Numbered from the stretch's first letter, positions 52,976 through 62,386 are shown. The stretch: 64,000 nucleotides of DNA from CAWUIO01 sp963922455 (GCA_963922455.1 CAWUIO010000020.1:1-64000); one strand, 5' to 3'. The notes: generated from the letters alone by a model not told the origin. Program-made: numbers and translations.

Positions 52976-54028
52976 ATGCAAAATATCGAGCACATGACTC
53001 CACAAGAAGCACAGTACTATTTTCCTGCCGAATGGGCTCCGCATCAAGCCACTTGGTTGAGCTTCCCCCATAACCTAGATACTTGGCCAAAATCTACCCT
53101 TGTATCCGTACAAAAGGTGTATATACAATGGATAAATGCCCTGAGCCCTCGCGAAGAAGTTCACGTTCTGGTGCAAGATGAGGGCATTATTTCTGAAATC
53201 CAAAGGGGCTTAGGAGCCCATGCGGCCCAAGTGTTTTTTCACCTTAAGGCCCTTAATGATGCTTGGATACGAGATTACGGCCCGGGTTTTTTGCTACACC
53301 GGCAAGACCCCGGGAAAAAAGCCATTTTAAATTGGCAGTTTAACTCCTGGGGGGGCAAATATTTGCCTTTTGAGGAGGATAATGCTTGTCCGGAGTATAT
53401 TGCCCAATACCGGGGTATTCCTCAATTTACCCCACCCTACATACTAGAAGGGGGAAGTATCGAGGTAAATGGCGCGGGCATGCTCTTAACTAACCGGGAG
53501 TGCCTTCTACACCCAAATCGTAACCCCGGAATCAGTGAGGCCAAAATAGAACAACTGCTGAAGTCCTATTATAATGTTCAAGAAGTAATCTGGTTGCGGG
53601 GCCAGTTGGAAGGAGACGACACAGACGGGCATATTGATAACCTCGCTCGCTTTGTTAGTAACAACACAATTTTAGTCGGTTTTTGTACGGACAAACAAGA
53701 TCCTAACTATAAGGGACTCCAGGAAAATGTTCAAACCTTATTGAGGGCCAAAAATTTGGAGGGCAAGCCTTTTGAGATTATAAAAATACCAATGCCTTCC
53801 CCTTTGCGAGTAAAAGGCCAGCGCCTACCGGCCAGCTATTTGAACTTTTACATTGCCAACCGACTCCTTGTATTACCTCAATACCACTGCCCAGAAGATG
53901 AAATAGCCCGGGAAATTCTCCAAACGTGCTTTCCCGATCGGGAAATCTTGGGGTTTGATGCTCGGGATATAGTTTGGGGAGGAGGAAGTTTTCACTGTTT
54001 GAGCCAACAAGAACCAGCAAGTTTATAA
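52976..54028 (+). CDS. aguA: Agmatine deiminase (PAD_porph family)
   Basis: 350 residues from ATG 52976; a TTG nine bases upstream is less likely. Family motifs: PAEWAPHQATWLSFP near the N-terminus, NDAWIRDYGPGF, ILEGGSIEVNG, GDDTDGHIDNLARFV with catalytic Asp/His, and GGGSFHCLSQQEP with the catalytic Cys. AguA hydrolyses agmatine to N-carbamoylputrescine plus ammonia on the route to putrescine. The aguB amidase partner is not adjacent. Peptidylarginine deiminase activity is unlikely, as there is no signal peptide. Confidence 0.93.
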   Translation: MQNIEHMTPQEAQYYFPAEWAPHQATWLSFPHNLDTWPKSTLVSVQKVYIQWINALSPREEVHVLVQDEGIISEIQRGLGAHAAQVFFHLKALNDAWIRDYGPGFLLHRQDPGKKAILNWQFNSWGGKYLPFEEDNACPEYIAQYRGIPQFTPPYILEGGSIEVNGAGMLLTNRECLLHPNRNPGISEAKIEQLLKSYYNVQEVIWLRGQLEGDDTDGHIDNLARFVSNNTILVGFCTDKQDPNYKGLQENVQTLLRAKNLEGKPFEIIKIPMPSPLRVKGQRLPASYLNFYIANRLLVLPQYHCPEDEIAREILQTCFPDREILGFDARDIVWGGGSFHCLSQQEPASL

Positions 54029-54030
54029 AA

Positions 54031-54061
54031 TGTAATATGGCGTCAGGAACGCCATATTACA
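54031..54061. other. Perfect 13-bp hairpin after aguA
   Basis: TGTAATATGGCGT (54031-54043), loop CAGGA, ACGCCATATTACA (54049-54061), 3 bp after the aguA stop. No T-run follows, so it is not a canonical intrinsic terminator; it could protect the mRNA 3' end or bind a regulator. Confidence 0.65.
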
Positions 54062-54219
54062 CAAAGGTTTACACTAATCTACAAGGATTGATTGGGATGC
54101 AATTTGAAACAAAGGCCTGAATCCATCTTCCAGTAAACCTACACCAAACAGGCTTAGCGAATTGCTTAATACAAATGTAAGCTCTAAACCATGCCGCTAA
54201 TATGATAAATATCAGTTTG

Positions 54220-55188
54220 CTAAGATTTTTTTTGAGCCGCCCGTTGGAGACGGTCATTGAGGGCCCGGCCCAGGCCTTTTTCGGGAAAGGTTTCTGCCAA
54301 GATAAGTTGCACCCGAGCTTGATCTATTTCGCGTATGGCGGCAAAAATATTACGAGCGGCTTCTTCCATACTTCCTTGGGGCGATAAGATGATCTGTAAT
54401 TCCGGAGGAATTCCGTCCAAATAGTTTTGAAATACCAAGGCGCCAATCTCTTTATCGGGGTGTTTTTTCATATAATTGGCCACTTCACCCCGATTTTTTA
54501 GGAGGATTAAGGGGGTGTGTGGCGCGTAATGCTTGCTCAACATACCCGGAGCTAGGGCCTGCTTACTCCCTTTCTTGTGTATAAGCAAAGTACCGGCCAC
54601 CTCCTCCAAGGCTTCCACGCTAAGCCCCCCCAGCCTTAAAATGACCCCTTGACCCGATTCCCACGAGACAATGGTAGACTCAATGCCTACCTCGCTGGGG
54701 CCCCCATCCAAAATAAGGGAAACCTGTTCTCCCAATTGGGCTTCCACGTGCTCGGCCCGGGTAGGGCTAACATAATTGGAGGGGTTGGCACTGGGCGCCG
54801 CCAAGGGAAAATCCAATTTGCCCAACAAGGCCAAACTTAGGGGGTGATTAGGGACTCGGATACCTACATTGGGCAAACCTGCCGTAACCAAATCAGGGAT
54901 GATTTTTTTCCGGGGCAGGACCAAAGTTAAGGGCCCAGGCCAAAATTTTTGCGCCAATTCTCGAGCGCTATCAGGAAAGTGCGCTACATACTCTCCTACG
55001 CGCTCCACAGAACTCGTGTGGACAATCAAAGGATTAAAGCGTGGCCTTTGCTTGGCCAGAAATATTTTACTAATTGCTTCTGGGTCTAAGGCATTGGCAG
55101 CCAGACCATATACAGTTTCCGTTGGGATGGCAACTAAGTTACCCGATTCTAACAAACTTTGCGCAAGGTGAATATCCTGAGAGATCAT
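54220..55188 (-). CDS. L-threonylcarbamoyladenylate synthase (Sua5 type)
   Basis: 322 residues: an N-terminal YrdC domain (about 1-200; IPTETVYGLAANAL, KQRPRFNPLIVH, FWPGPLTLVL, VGIRVPNHP, APSANPS, STIVSW) and the C-terminal Sua5 domain (about 210-320; linker APGMLSKHYAPHTPL). It makes threonylcarbamoyl-AMP from threonine, bicarbonate and ATP for the t6A37 tRNA modification. Length and the second domain distinguish it from short TsaC. Confidence 0.94.
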   Translation of the reverse strand: MISQDIHLAQSLLESGNLVAIPTETVYGLAANALDPEAISKIFLAKQRPRFNPLIVHTSSVERVGEYVAHFPDSARELAQKFWPGPLTLVLPRKKIIPDLVTAGLPNVGIRVPNHPLSLALLGKLDFPLAAPSANPSNYVSPTRAEHVEAQLGEQVSLILDGGPSEVGIESTIVSWESGQGVILRLGGLSVEALEEVAGTLLIHKKGSKQALAPGMLSKHYAPHTPLILLKNRGEVANYMKKHPDKEIGALVFQNYLDGIPPELQIILSPQGSMEEAARNIFAAIREIDQARVQLILAETFPEKGLGRALNDRLQRAAQKKS

Positions 55189-55288
55189 ATTTTCCAGATT
55201 AGCCGGGATACAAGAAAAATTTCAATTACCCGCTACAAATTTCATGAATAATACTTACTTTTAAATTAGTACCATCTATAAAAATTAA

Positions 55289-55708
55289 ATGAACAAACGG
55301 GATAACCTGTTAAAAAGACATCCGATTATTCCGAGTGTATTTTTTCTTGTCTTTGCCTGGGTTTTATTATATATCATAACCGGATTTAAGGAAGCCGGCC
55401 AAGTTGAATCTTCCGAAACCTATACCCAAACCTACACAGCCAAAGACCCCAAATCCGACGAAACTTGTACGTTGACCCTTAGCGAAGAATCTATGATACT
55501 TAGCATAGATCCGCAAAAGAATACGTATACGTTTCCCCTCGTGAAACCTCAGATTACGCACTTATCCGAATCGGAAACTATGCAAACTTTCAAAGCAACT
55601 TCTGAAAAAGATAAGCTCCTGGTTATCATTATCCGCGATAGCGAAAGCCAGGAAACCCGGACTATGATAGAATTTAACGGAAAGGTGTATTTTGAATCAA
55701 AAAAATAG
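55289..55708 (+). CDS. Hypothetical single-span membrane protein
   Basis: 139 residues. One hydrophobic segment near the N-terminus (SVFFLVFAWVLLYIIT, about 15-33), then a beta-rich, Thr/Glu-rich domain of about 100 residues presumably outside the cytoplasm. No family recognised. 70 bp upstream of the peroxiredoxin gene, which has its own promoter. Confidence 0.65.
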   Translation: MNKRDNLLKRHPIIPSVFFLVFAWVLLYIITGFKEAGQVESSETYTQTYTAKDPKSDETCTLTLSEESMILSIDPQKNTYTFPLVKPQITHLSESETMQTFKATSEKDKLLVIIIRDSESQETRTMIEFNGKVYFESKK

Positions 55709-55738
55709 ACATATGTTTATTTATTAATATATTTACCC

Positions 55739-55746
55739 TATCTTTG
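55739..55746 (+). promoter_or_regulatory. Bacteroidota -7 element before the peroxiredoxin gene
   Basis: TATCTTTG matches TAnnTTTG exactly, 32 bp before the start codon, in a very AT-rich 70-bp gap. The -33 element is not clear (TGTTTAT about 20 bp upstream). Confidence 0.7.
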
Positions 55747-55778
55747 AGCAATTCTTTTAGATCATAAATTTAAATTAT

Positions 55779-56414
55779 ATGTCACTTAAGCTAGGCGATA
55801 TAGCACCCGATTTTAGGGCCCAAACCACCGAAGGGGAAATCAATTTCCACGAATGGTTAGGCGATTCCTGGGGGGTGTTTTTCTCTCACCCCGCCGATTT
55901 TACTCCCGTTTGTACTACCGAGTTAGGTACTGTATCCAAGTACCGGGAGCACTTCGAGCAACGCAATGTCAAGACCATTGCCATTAGTGTAGATCCCTTA
56001 GATTCGCACAACGAGTGGATCAAGGACATTAACGAAACGCAAAATACAGAGATGGACTTCCCAATCATTGCCGACCCAGAGGGCAAGATTGCCAATATGT
56101 ACGATATGATCCACCCCAACTCTCTGGAAAAACTCACGGTACGGTCTGTTTTCGTAATTGGTCAAGACAAAAAAATCAAATTGATGATTACCTACCCAGC
56201 TTCAACGGGTAGAAATTTTGATGAGATTATCCGAGTGATCGATTCACTGCAACTCACCGCCAATTACAGTGTGGCTACGCCAGCCAACTGGAAAGATGGC
56301 GAGGACGTAGTCATTTCTCCTTCTGTTTCCAATGAAGAAGTACCCAACAAATTCCCCAAAGGACATACAGTAGTTAAGCCTTATTTGCGTATGACTCCCC
56401 AACCCAATAAGTAG
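55779..56414 (+). CDS. 1-Cys peroxiredoxin (Prx6 type)
   Basis: 211 residues. Peroxidatic Cys45 in HPADFTPVCTTELG, with conserved downstream RSVFVIGQDKKI and the long C-terminal Prx6 dimer region (TPANWKDGEDVVISPSVSNEE, then PYLRMTPQP). Cys45 is the only cysteine, so there is no resolving Cys in the protein and a low-molecular-weight thiol is needed for recycling. Bacillithiol (see ypdA) or ergothioneine are candidates, by inference. It reduces hydrogen peroxide and organic peroxides. Confidence 0.93.
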   Translation: MSLKLGDIAPDFRAQTTEGEINFHEWLGDSWGVFFSHPADFTPVCTTELGTVSKYREHFEQRNVKTIAISVDPLDSHNEWIKDINETQNTEMDFPIIADPEGKIANMYDMIHPNSLEKLTVRSVFVIGQDKKIKLMITYPASTGRNFDEIIRVIDSLQLTANYSVATPANWKDGEDVVISPSVSNEEVPNKFPKGHTVVKPYLRMTPQPNK

Positions 56415-56438
56415 TTTACCAACTACATGGATCTGGGG

Positions 56439-56582
56439 CTGGGGCTGCCCCCCACTTTGCCCAATAAGCACGGCTAATTTATACGGGAGTGCCCGGCAAA
56501 GTGGGGGTCGGGCTTTCGCTACTCGCCAGCTCCCCGCAAACCAGCGGCGGGCTCAGACAGGCCGCTCTATCCCTCAGCCAAT
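56439..56582 (-). repeat. Dispersed intergenic hairpin element, copy 10
   Basis: Minus-strand copy between the convergent peroxiredoxin and rhomboid genes. Variable stem CCCCCACTTTGCC / GGCAAAGTGGGGG, 13 bp perfect. Start region GGGGCTGGGGCTG appears duplicated. Confidence 0.9.
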
Positions 56583-56657
56583 GTACGTTTTAGCCTTTAA
56601 AGTGTATAAAGTCACCGGTTCTCCCAAGGTTTTTTGGAGTAGTAGCCGGGGCTTCCT

Positions 56658-57320
56658 TTACTTAGGAAACACCTTAACCTCTTGATCCTCTTCTTTTTCT
56701 CGATAATAGACTGCCCGTATCTTCCACTGGGCTTCTTTTTCCTGTACCACTTCCTTTCTCATAGGTTTTGGTTCCTTCCGTAAATTTTGATAATAGTAAA
56801 TACTATACACCAAGCCGGCCACACAGCCCGAGAGATGGCCTTCCCAAGAAATGCCTGAGCCTTGGGGTACCAGGCCTGCCAACATACCACTATAAGCAAA
56901 GGTCATAAATAATGTAATAGCTAATTGTCGGGGCTGCCAAGTTAAGATGCCCACAAAAAATAGATAGCTAGCATAACCGTAGATAACTCCACTGGCCCCT
57001 ATGTGGTAGCTAGGCCGGGCAAAAATCCAAGTCCAAATCCCACCGGCCAGGATAAGCCAGATACTCAAAGGGTGGGCTTCCTTAGGATAAAGGGAAAACA
57101 CCAAGCCTCCCAAGACCAAGAGAGATAAACTATTGGAAAATAAATGGCTAAAATCTCCATGGAGAAAAGGGGAAGTGAAAATGCCATACCAGGAGTTCCA
57201 GTCTTGTGGATATAGTCCCCATGGGTGCCAGCTAGTTCCCAGGCTTACTTCCCAAAGCTTTACGATCCACATCAATAAGAGGGCCCAGCGAAGGGTAGGG
57301 GAAATAATAGATGCTTTCAT
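56658..57320 (-). CDS. Rhomboid family intramembrane serine protease
   Basis: 220 residues, six hydrophobic segments. HGDFSHLFSNSLSLL on the second helix, catalytic Ser in HIGASGVIYGYASY and catalytic His in WEGHLSG. A cytoplasmic charged tail (about 170-220) follows. It cleaves membrane proteins within the bilayer; substrate unknown. Confidence 0.9.
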   Translation of the reverse strand: MKASIISPTLRWALLLMWIVKLWEVSLGTSWHPWGLYPQDWNSWYGIFTSPFLHGDFSHLFSNSLSLLVLGGLVFSLYPKEAHPLSIWLILAGGIWTWIFARPSYHIGASGVIYGYASYLFFVGILTWQPRQLAITLFMTFAYSGMLAGLVPQGSGISWEGHLSGCVAGLVYSIYYYQNLRKEPKPMRKEVVQEKEAQWKIRAVYYREKEEDQEVKVFPK

Positions 57321-57417
57321 GCTATTGCAATTTGTTCAAAGCTAAGCAGAGAGGAGCAAAAGACCATATTTTAAGCAGCGAGCGAACCGTAAGCACAATA
57401 TCTGCCGTTTTAAATAT

Positions 57418-58212
57418 ATGCCAACCTTAGAAAATATCTATTATGAAGAGCAAGGGAGTGGGCCTGTCTTATTTTTGGTACACGGTTTTTGCCTGGACCA
57501 TCAAATTTGGGACAAGCAAGTAAAGGCGCTGCAAGAGCAATACCGAATAATTTGCATCGATGTACCCGGTTTTGGTAAGAGCCCATTGTTAGATAAACCC
57601 TCTTTTGCATTAGAAGATATTGCGGAGCAAATCATAAGGTTTCATCATGCCTTAGGACTGGAAGAAGTAATCTATGTAGGGCATTCGCTAGGAGGATATC
57701 TAGGTTTGGCCCTAGCCCAATCGTTCCCGCAAATAGTCAAGGGTTTAGCCCTGATCAATTCGAGTGCTTTGGCTGATGATGAGGAAAAACGAGCCTCAAG
57801 AGAACGTGTCAATGCATTTGTGGCCAAAAGCGGCGTCGAGCCTTTTATCCGTCAGTTTGTTCCTGAGCTTTTTTACCAGAAGGGCCGGCCTCGCCTAAGC
57901 CAGGTCTTGGAAGAAGTGGTATACATTGCCTCCCAGACCAACTCCCTAAGCCTGATCCGGACGAATCAAGCGATGGCTCGGAGGCCTTCGTATGAAAAAT
58001 TCCTCAAAAATATACCCGTACCGGTATTGTTTCTAATAGGCCGAGACGATCATCTCATACCTTTTGCCTTGTACCAAGCGCAGGTACATTGGCCCCCCAA
58101 AGTCTCCGTACACATTTTAAATCAAACCGGGCATATGGCTATGTTGGAACGGCCTCAGGTAAGCTCCCTTTTAATTGATACCTTTGCCCGTTCGTGTGAA
58201 ATACAAGAGTAG
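57418..58212 (+). CDS. Alpha/beta-hydrolase
   Basis: 264 residues. Oxyanion HGFCLDHQIWDKQ, nucleophile elbow GHSLGG (Ser near 92), acid in GRDDHLIP and catalytic His in TGHMAMLERP. No signal peptide. The overall pattern fits MhpC/esterase-type soluble hydrolases; substrate not predictable. Starts ATG 57418 with no clear ribosome binding site. Confidence 0.9.
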   Translation: MPTLENIYYEEQGSGPVLFLVHGFCLDHQIWDKQVKALQEQYRIICIDVPGFGKSPLLDKPSFALEDIAEQIIRFHHALGLEEVIYVGHSLGGYLGLALAQSFPQIVKGLALINSSALADDEEKRASRERVNAFVAKSGVEPFIRQFVPELFYQKGRPRLSQVLEEVVYIASQTNSLSLIRTNQAMARRPSYEKFLKNIPVPVLFLIGRDDHLIPFALYQAQVHWPPKVSVHILNQTGHMAMLERPQVSSLLIDTFARSCEIQE

Positions 58213-58274
58213 GCTACATCGATAAGGGCACTAGTTTTGTTTGCTTACTAGACTTATTTCAAGCCAGATGGGTT

Positions 58275-58411
58275 TTGGCTGAGGGATAGAGCGGCCTGTT
58301 TGAGCTCGTGTAGGCCCAGCGGGGAAAGGCAGCGAGTAGCGAAAGCCCGACCCCGGCGGCAAGCCTATTGTAATGGGATGCCCAACTGGAATCGCCGGGG
58401 GCAGCCCCAAA
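58275..58411 (+). repeat. Dispersed intergenic hairpin element, copy 11
   Basis: Plus-strand copy between two plus-strand genes. Variable stem CCCCGGCG / CGCCGGGG. Alternative arm type (CTCGTGTAGGCCC...GGCAGCGAG). Ends GGCAGCCCCAAA 29 bp before the RNase HI start. Confidence 0.9.
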
Positions 58412-58439
58412 AATTTTTAAAAAGCATAAAAAGATACCT

Positions 58440-59066
58440 ATGGCCAAAAAAAAGTGGTATGTAGTGTGGGAGGGACACCGCCCAGGAATTTACGAAACCT
58501 GGGCCGACTGCCAGTTGCAAGTAAAGGCTTACCCCAATGCGCAGTACAAATCCTTTAGCAGCCGAGCCGAAGCCGAAGCAGCTTTTGAGAGGGATGGGCG
58601 TGATTTTATTGGTAAAAACCCAGATACCAAGGCCAAAAAACGCAGCCTTGACCAAGAAGGAATTATTTGGAATAGTCTCTCTGTAGATGCCGCCTGTAGT
58701 GGTAACCCTGGGGTCTTGGAATATCAAGGAGTGGATACCCAATCGGGGGCAAGGTTATTCCATCAGGGGCCTTTCCCCTTGGGTACGGTTAATATTGGAG
58801 AGTTTTTGGCCATAGTGCATGGTTTAGCATATTTGAAACAGCAAGGTTCTAACCTGCCTATTTACACCGACTCGAGAACAGCCATGGCTTGGCTGAGGAA
58901 CCGTCAAATTAAAACCAGTTTACCGCGAAATGCCAAAACTGAAGTTCTATTCGGTTTGGTTGACCGGGCTATTGCCTGGCTAGAAAAAAATACGTATTCC
59001 AATGCTGTTATCAAGTGGGAAACCGAACGCTGGGGGGAGATACCTGCCGACTTTGGCCGGAAGTAA
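58440..59066 (+). CDS. rnhA: Ribonuclease HI with N-terminal viroplasmin domain
   Basis: 208 residues. N-terminal caulimovirus viroplasmin-like domain (about 4-48: KKWYVVWEGHRPGIYETWADCQ, AQYKSFSSRAEAEAAF) that binds RNA/DNA hybrids, a linker, and an RNase H domain (about 75-208). Four acidic residues are present: Asp in VDAACSGNPG, Glu in IGEFLAIVHGL, Asp in IYTDSRTA and Asp in the C-terminal IPADFGRK. It removes RNA from RNA-DNA hybrids. Ends four bases before the stop of the convergent T9SS gene. Confidence 0.92.
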   Translation: MAKKKWYVVWEGHRPGIYETWADCQLQVKAYPNAQYKSFSSRAEAEAAFERDGRDFIGKNPDTKAKKRSLDQEGIIWNSLSVDAACSGNPGVLEYQGVDTQSGARLFHQGPFPLGTVNIGEFLAIVHGLAYLKQQGSNLPIYTDSRTAMAWLRNRQIKTSLPRNAKTEVLFGLVDRAIAWLEKNTYSNAVIKWETERWGEIPADFGRK

Positions 59067-59069
59067 AGC

Positions 59070-62042
59070 TTAGATGCGTATAAGCGTTTGGGTATACCAC
59101 CGCCGCCGATAGCGAATTCTTAGCGTATAATGCCCCCTAGCCGCCTGGGCTAGCTTTTGATTCAGGATGTGGGTGGCTTCCTGTAAGTTTCCTTCGGTTT
59201 CCAGAAATACATCTCCCTGGGGTGAAAAGAGAATGAACGCTATTTTATCTTCTTTTATGGGTTCGCTGGCCCGTATTTCCAGGGCTTGGCGACTGGGGTT
59301 AGGGTATATTTGAAAACTAATTTCTCTTTCATTATGCCATTCACCCGAGCGTACCGCCGATGTCCACTCTAGGTCATGGGCGTTTCGGGTCCTGAGGCGG
59401 TAATAGTTTGTTCCTGCAGCCGGATTTTCATCCAGAAAAGAAAAAATAGCTTGGCTTGGCGCATCTGAGTTTGAGAAAACCTGATGGATTTGTGACCATG
59501 ATTGCGTAGTATTTTGCTTCTCAAGGATCATTTGAAGGCCATTTTGGGCCTGGGCAATCTCCCAGCTTAATAAAAAGCCAGCATTCTGAGGAGTAAGCTG
59601 AAAGTCATGGGCTTGAATTGGGAGAGGGAGTAAGGTACTGTCTAGGGAGCCGAGGCTAAAATAAAAGCCGTCTTGAATTTCGGCATCGGGAATGCTCAAT
59701 TCAAAAAAGTCTCCGTTGAGGTTTCCGGCGTGTAGGCGACTGTGGGTTTCCTGGGTGGAAAAAATACCGTCTTCATCTACGAGTAGGCGAAGGTATTCTT
59801 CTTTTTTCTCTCCCAAGATATGGCTTACATCAATACGGAAAAATAGATCACCCACCGAACCAGCCTGGTTTTGGACAATTTCGTGTATTTTCCATACGCG
59901 GGCGATCCGTTTCTCGATGGCAAAAGGCAAGTCCAGGACATTTTCCGATTGCAGGGAGTCTTGGTTATGTCCCCAAATCACATAAGAACGGTCTTGGGCA
60001 AAGTTACTCGGGTTAAGTTGATTGTTGGCCTGAATACTTCCTAAACCAATCTGCACTCGGGCTCCTGGGCTGCCCGAACCTCCTTGTCTTTGTTGAAATT
60101 GGCCCACATCATCACGACCAATGCCGGCCACATGGTGGTGGTAGTCTAAGTCTGGCCCCCCTTTGGAGCCATCCCATAGGGTATCGGCTTGGGAATCAAG
60201 ATATTGCCCACCAGGGCTTGAACCAGAAAGTAACGTAATGCCGTATTTAAGGGCCAAATAGGAGTGTACTCTTTGCCGCTCTACCAGGCTGATAACCCGG
60301 TCATAGATAATCACTTCGGCCAATTGTGTTTTTAAATCGGATAGGCCCACATCGCCTGAGCCAATACGGGCAGTTCCTGAAAATCCGGGGTTGGTATTGC
60401 TCAATAGTTGCATGGGGCAGCTATAATTATTGAGATGTACCATACGATCGTTTAAGCCCCAGGTGCTATTATAAATATAAGGGTTGAGGGGAGACCAGGT
60501 TGTAGGAGCTTCTAATGCAACGTGTACATTGGCAAAGTCATCTTCTAAGGTATTTTGAAGACTGGGATGGGCACTGCCTACTTGGTTATGAGAATTATCT
60601 ATATCATAGAGATCTTGCCCGCCAAGGGCCCAAGCGCTCGAGTCGGCACTTTTTAAGACGAGGAAAAGATCTCCCGCCTGAAATCCTTGGGTAAGGTTTA
60701 ACCAACTTAGGTAGTCTCCTGAGCCATCCAATACGATGGCCGGGTTATAGTTGAATCTGTTCCCTTGCCATAGAGGGTCGCCGTGGATACTGGGCGACTT
60801 TTTGGCTGGCCCCTGATCGGTCCAACTTGAAAGGGGAAAGAACCCTGATGTGCCCATATCGGCCCTTAACCAGGTACTCAGGTTAGGAAAAACTCCTCCT
60901 GGTGAGGTTTCATTTTGATCTACTATCCGTATTTGTACGGTTTGGATGGTGAATTCCCCTTCCGAATCTTCTACGGCGATGTCTACCCGATAAATATTGT
61001 CTAAGTTAGCGTCCTGAGGTGCCTCAAAATCTGGTATGAAATGAAAGCTGAGGTGCCCTGTTAGGCTATCCAATTGAAAGGCCCCGGCATCTGGCCCACC
61101 GGCTACTCGATAATGAATCCCATTTCCTTCAGAATCACTATCATCATTAGATTGCAGGTCTACGAGAGTGCCACTGGTGTTCTCGATAACATTCCAAGTA
61201 CTCAAGGAGGTAATCGTGGGGGGAAGATTAGGAATGGTGGGGGAGAAACTAAGGCGGTAACTAATGGTACTTTGCCGGCCTTGGGCTACACCCAGGTTCC
61301 ACTGTACACCAATAGCATTATCGGTACTCGGGTTAAAATCTAAATTATCGCTAAGATCATTACCCTGATTGGGGTAGCTTAATACCCGTCCATAAAATTC
61401 GCTGGCGTAATGATCCCAGGCCCGGTTAATTTTGACAAACAATTGGTAAATATTCAAGCCATCATCACGGACTCCCAAAGCATCGTATGGTGGATTGCCA
61501 ATGGTCACGGCCGGGCCCTCATCGCTTCCACCAAGGTAGGTATCAATGAGGTGGTAGAGCTTTACTTGCTCAGTATTATTCTGAGGCAGTGTGGGAGTAA
61601 GGCTTACCGTAAAGTAATCATCTCCATTGACATATTCGTAACTTGCCTCCAGGCTAAGCCCGGGTAGACTGGGTGTGTAGAGGTATTGCTCAATTTTCCA
61701 AGGGACTTCTCGAGTCCCAGAACCACTTACTGGAGACACGCTTCCTGTCCACTGATAATCTTCATAATTGATCACCAAGGCATTGGAGGTGATTTCTTGG
61801 GTACCTATGCATACAACCAGTGAATTAAACATACTGGGCGAATTGGGTTGGGAATAGGGATCATAGAGTTCCCTGGACCCATTCCGAAAAATCTGGATGG
61901 AGCCCGTGTATCCTACGGAAATATTTAAAGGGGCCGAATAGACGGCATCGTTGAGAGTAGTTCTAGTTTGTGTGTATCCGGGACAGGCAGTGAATACAAG
62001 CAGGCCGGTCCATAAAAAATGGAAATAGAACACGGATCTCAT
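59070..62042 (-). CDS. T9SS-secreted protein with cadherin-like and LamG-like modules
   Basis: About 990 residues from ATG 62042; a TTG at 62048 is possible. Signal peptide ends near GYTQ. An N-terminal domain of about 250 residues unknown to me, a cadherin-like module (about 275-378: NVIENTSGTLVDLQ, LDSLTGHLSFHFIPDFEAP), a concanavalin-like region (about 390-600: LSTWLRADMGTSG, VILDGSGDYLSW, AEVIIYDRVIS, YLALKYGITL), a fibronectin-like segment, and a classical type IX sorting domain (FQIYPNPSRQALEI). Surface or released role is inferred. Confidence 0.9.
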   Translation of the reverse strand: MRSVFYFHFLWTGLLVFTACPGYTQTRTTLNDAVYSAPLNISVGYTGSIQIFRNGSRELYDPYSQPNSPSMFNSLVVCIGTQEITSNALVINYEDYQWTGSVSPVSGSGTREVPWKIEQYLYTPSLPGLSLEASYEYVNGDDYFTVSLTPTLPQNNTEQVKLYHLIDTYLGGSDEGPAVTIGNPPYDALGVRDDGLNIYQLFVKINRAWDHYASEFYGRVLSYPNQGNDLSDNLDFNPSTDNAIGVQWNLGVAQGRQSTISYRLSFSPTIPNLPPTITSLSTWNVIENTSGTLVDLQSNDDSDSEGNGIHYRVAGGPDAGAFQLDSLTGHLSFHFIPDFEAPQDANLDNIYRVDIAVEDSEGEFTIQTVQIRIVDQNETSPGGVFPNLSTWLRADMGTSGFFPLSSWTDQGPAKKSPSIHGDPLWQGNRFNYNPAIVLDGSGDYLSWLNLTQGFQAGDLFLVLKSADSSAWALGGQDLYDIDNSHNQVGSAHPSLQNTLEDDFANVHVALEAPTTWSPLNPYIYNSTWGLNDRMVHLNNYSCPMQLLSNTNPGFSGTARIGSGDVGLSDLKTQLAEVIIYDRVISLVERQRVHSYLALKYGITLLSGSSPGGQYLDSQADTLWDGSKGGPDLDYHHHVAGIGRDDVGQFQQRQGGSGSPGARVQIGLGSIQANNQLNPSNFAQDRSYVIWGHNQDSLQSENVLDLPFAIEKRIARVWKIHEIVQNQAGSVGDLFFRIDVSHILGEKKEEYLRLLVDEDGIFSTQETHSRLHAGNLNGDFFELSIPDAEIQDGFYFSLGSLDSTLLPLPIQAHDFQLTPQNAGFLLSWEIAQAQNGLQMILEKQNTTQSWSQIHQVFSNSDAPSQAIFSFLDENPAAGTNYYRLRTRNAHDLEWTSAVRSGEWHNEREISFQIYPNPSRQALEIRASEPIKEDKIAFILFSPQGDVFLETEGNLQEATHILNQKLAQAARGHYTLRIRYRRRWYTQTLIRI

Positions 62043-62386
62043 AAACAAAAAGTATATGTAGTTGCATGAAAAAAAATGAATTTTTATAGTGCTTGGCCGC
62101 AGTTGTTAGTGCATACGCACTTAGGTAAAAAAGAATGAAATTGGGAAATGAAGGGAAAGTAAGTTTTGCGTGAATTGTGAAGGGCAAAAGGAGCCGGGAA
62201 GCGATTGAAGAAAATGCTAGTACAAGGTAGGAGGGGGCTGGCTAGCGATGTAAATTTACCTAGATCCTCTTATAACAGGGATTCATGGCAACACGAGGTA
62301 TGCTAATATCGTGAAGTAGCCCCTTGAATTAAGTTGGGGGCTACGTATGTCTTTCATTAAGCACGAGCTAAGAAATACCTTTTATT
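62043..62386. other. 340-bp gap with one hairpin
   Basis: No convincing gene. The only structure is the hairpin at 62316-62344. The 150 bp before the T9SS gene start are AT-rich and presumably hold its promoter. Confidence 0.5.
62316..62344 (-). terminator. Hairpin downstream of the MFS gene
   Basis: GTAGCCCC 62316-62323 pairs with GGGGCTAC 62337-62344 (13-nt loop), 42 bp beyond the stop of the 62387 gene on the minus strand. Only a poor T-tract follows (TTC), so terminator strength is uncertain. Confidence 0.55.
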
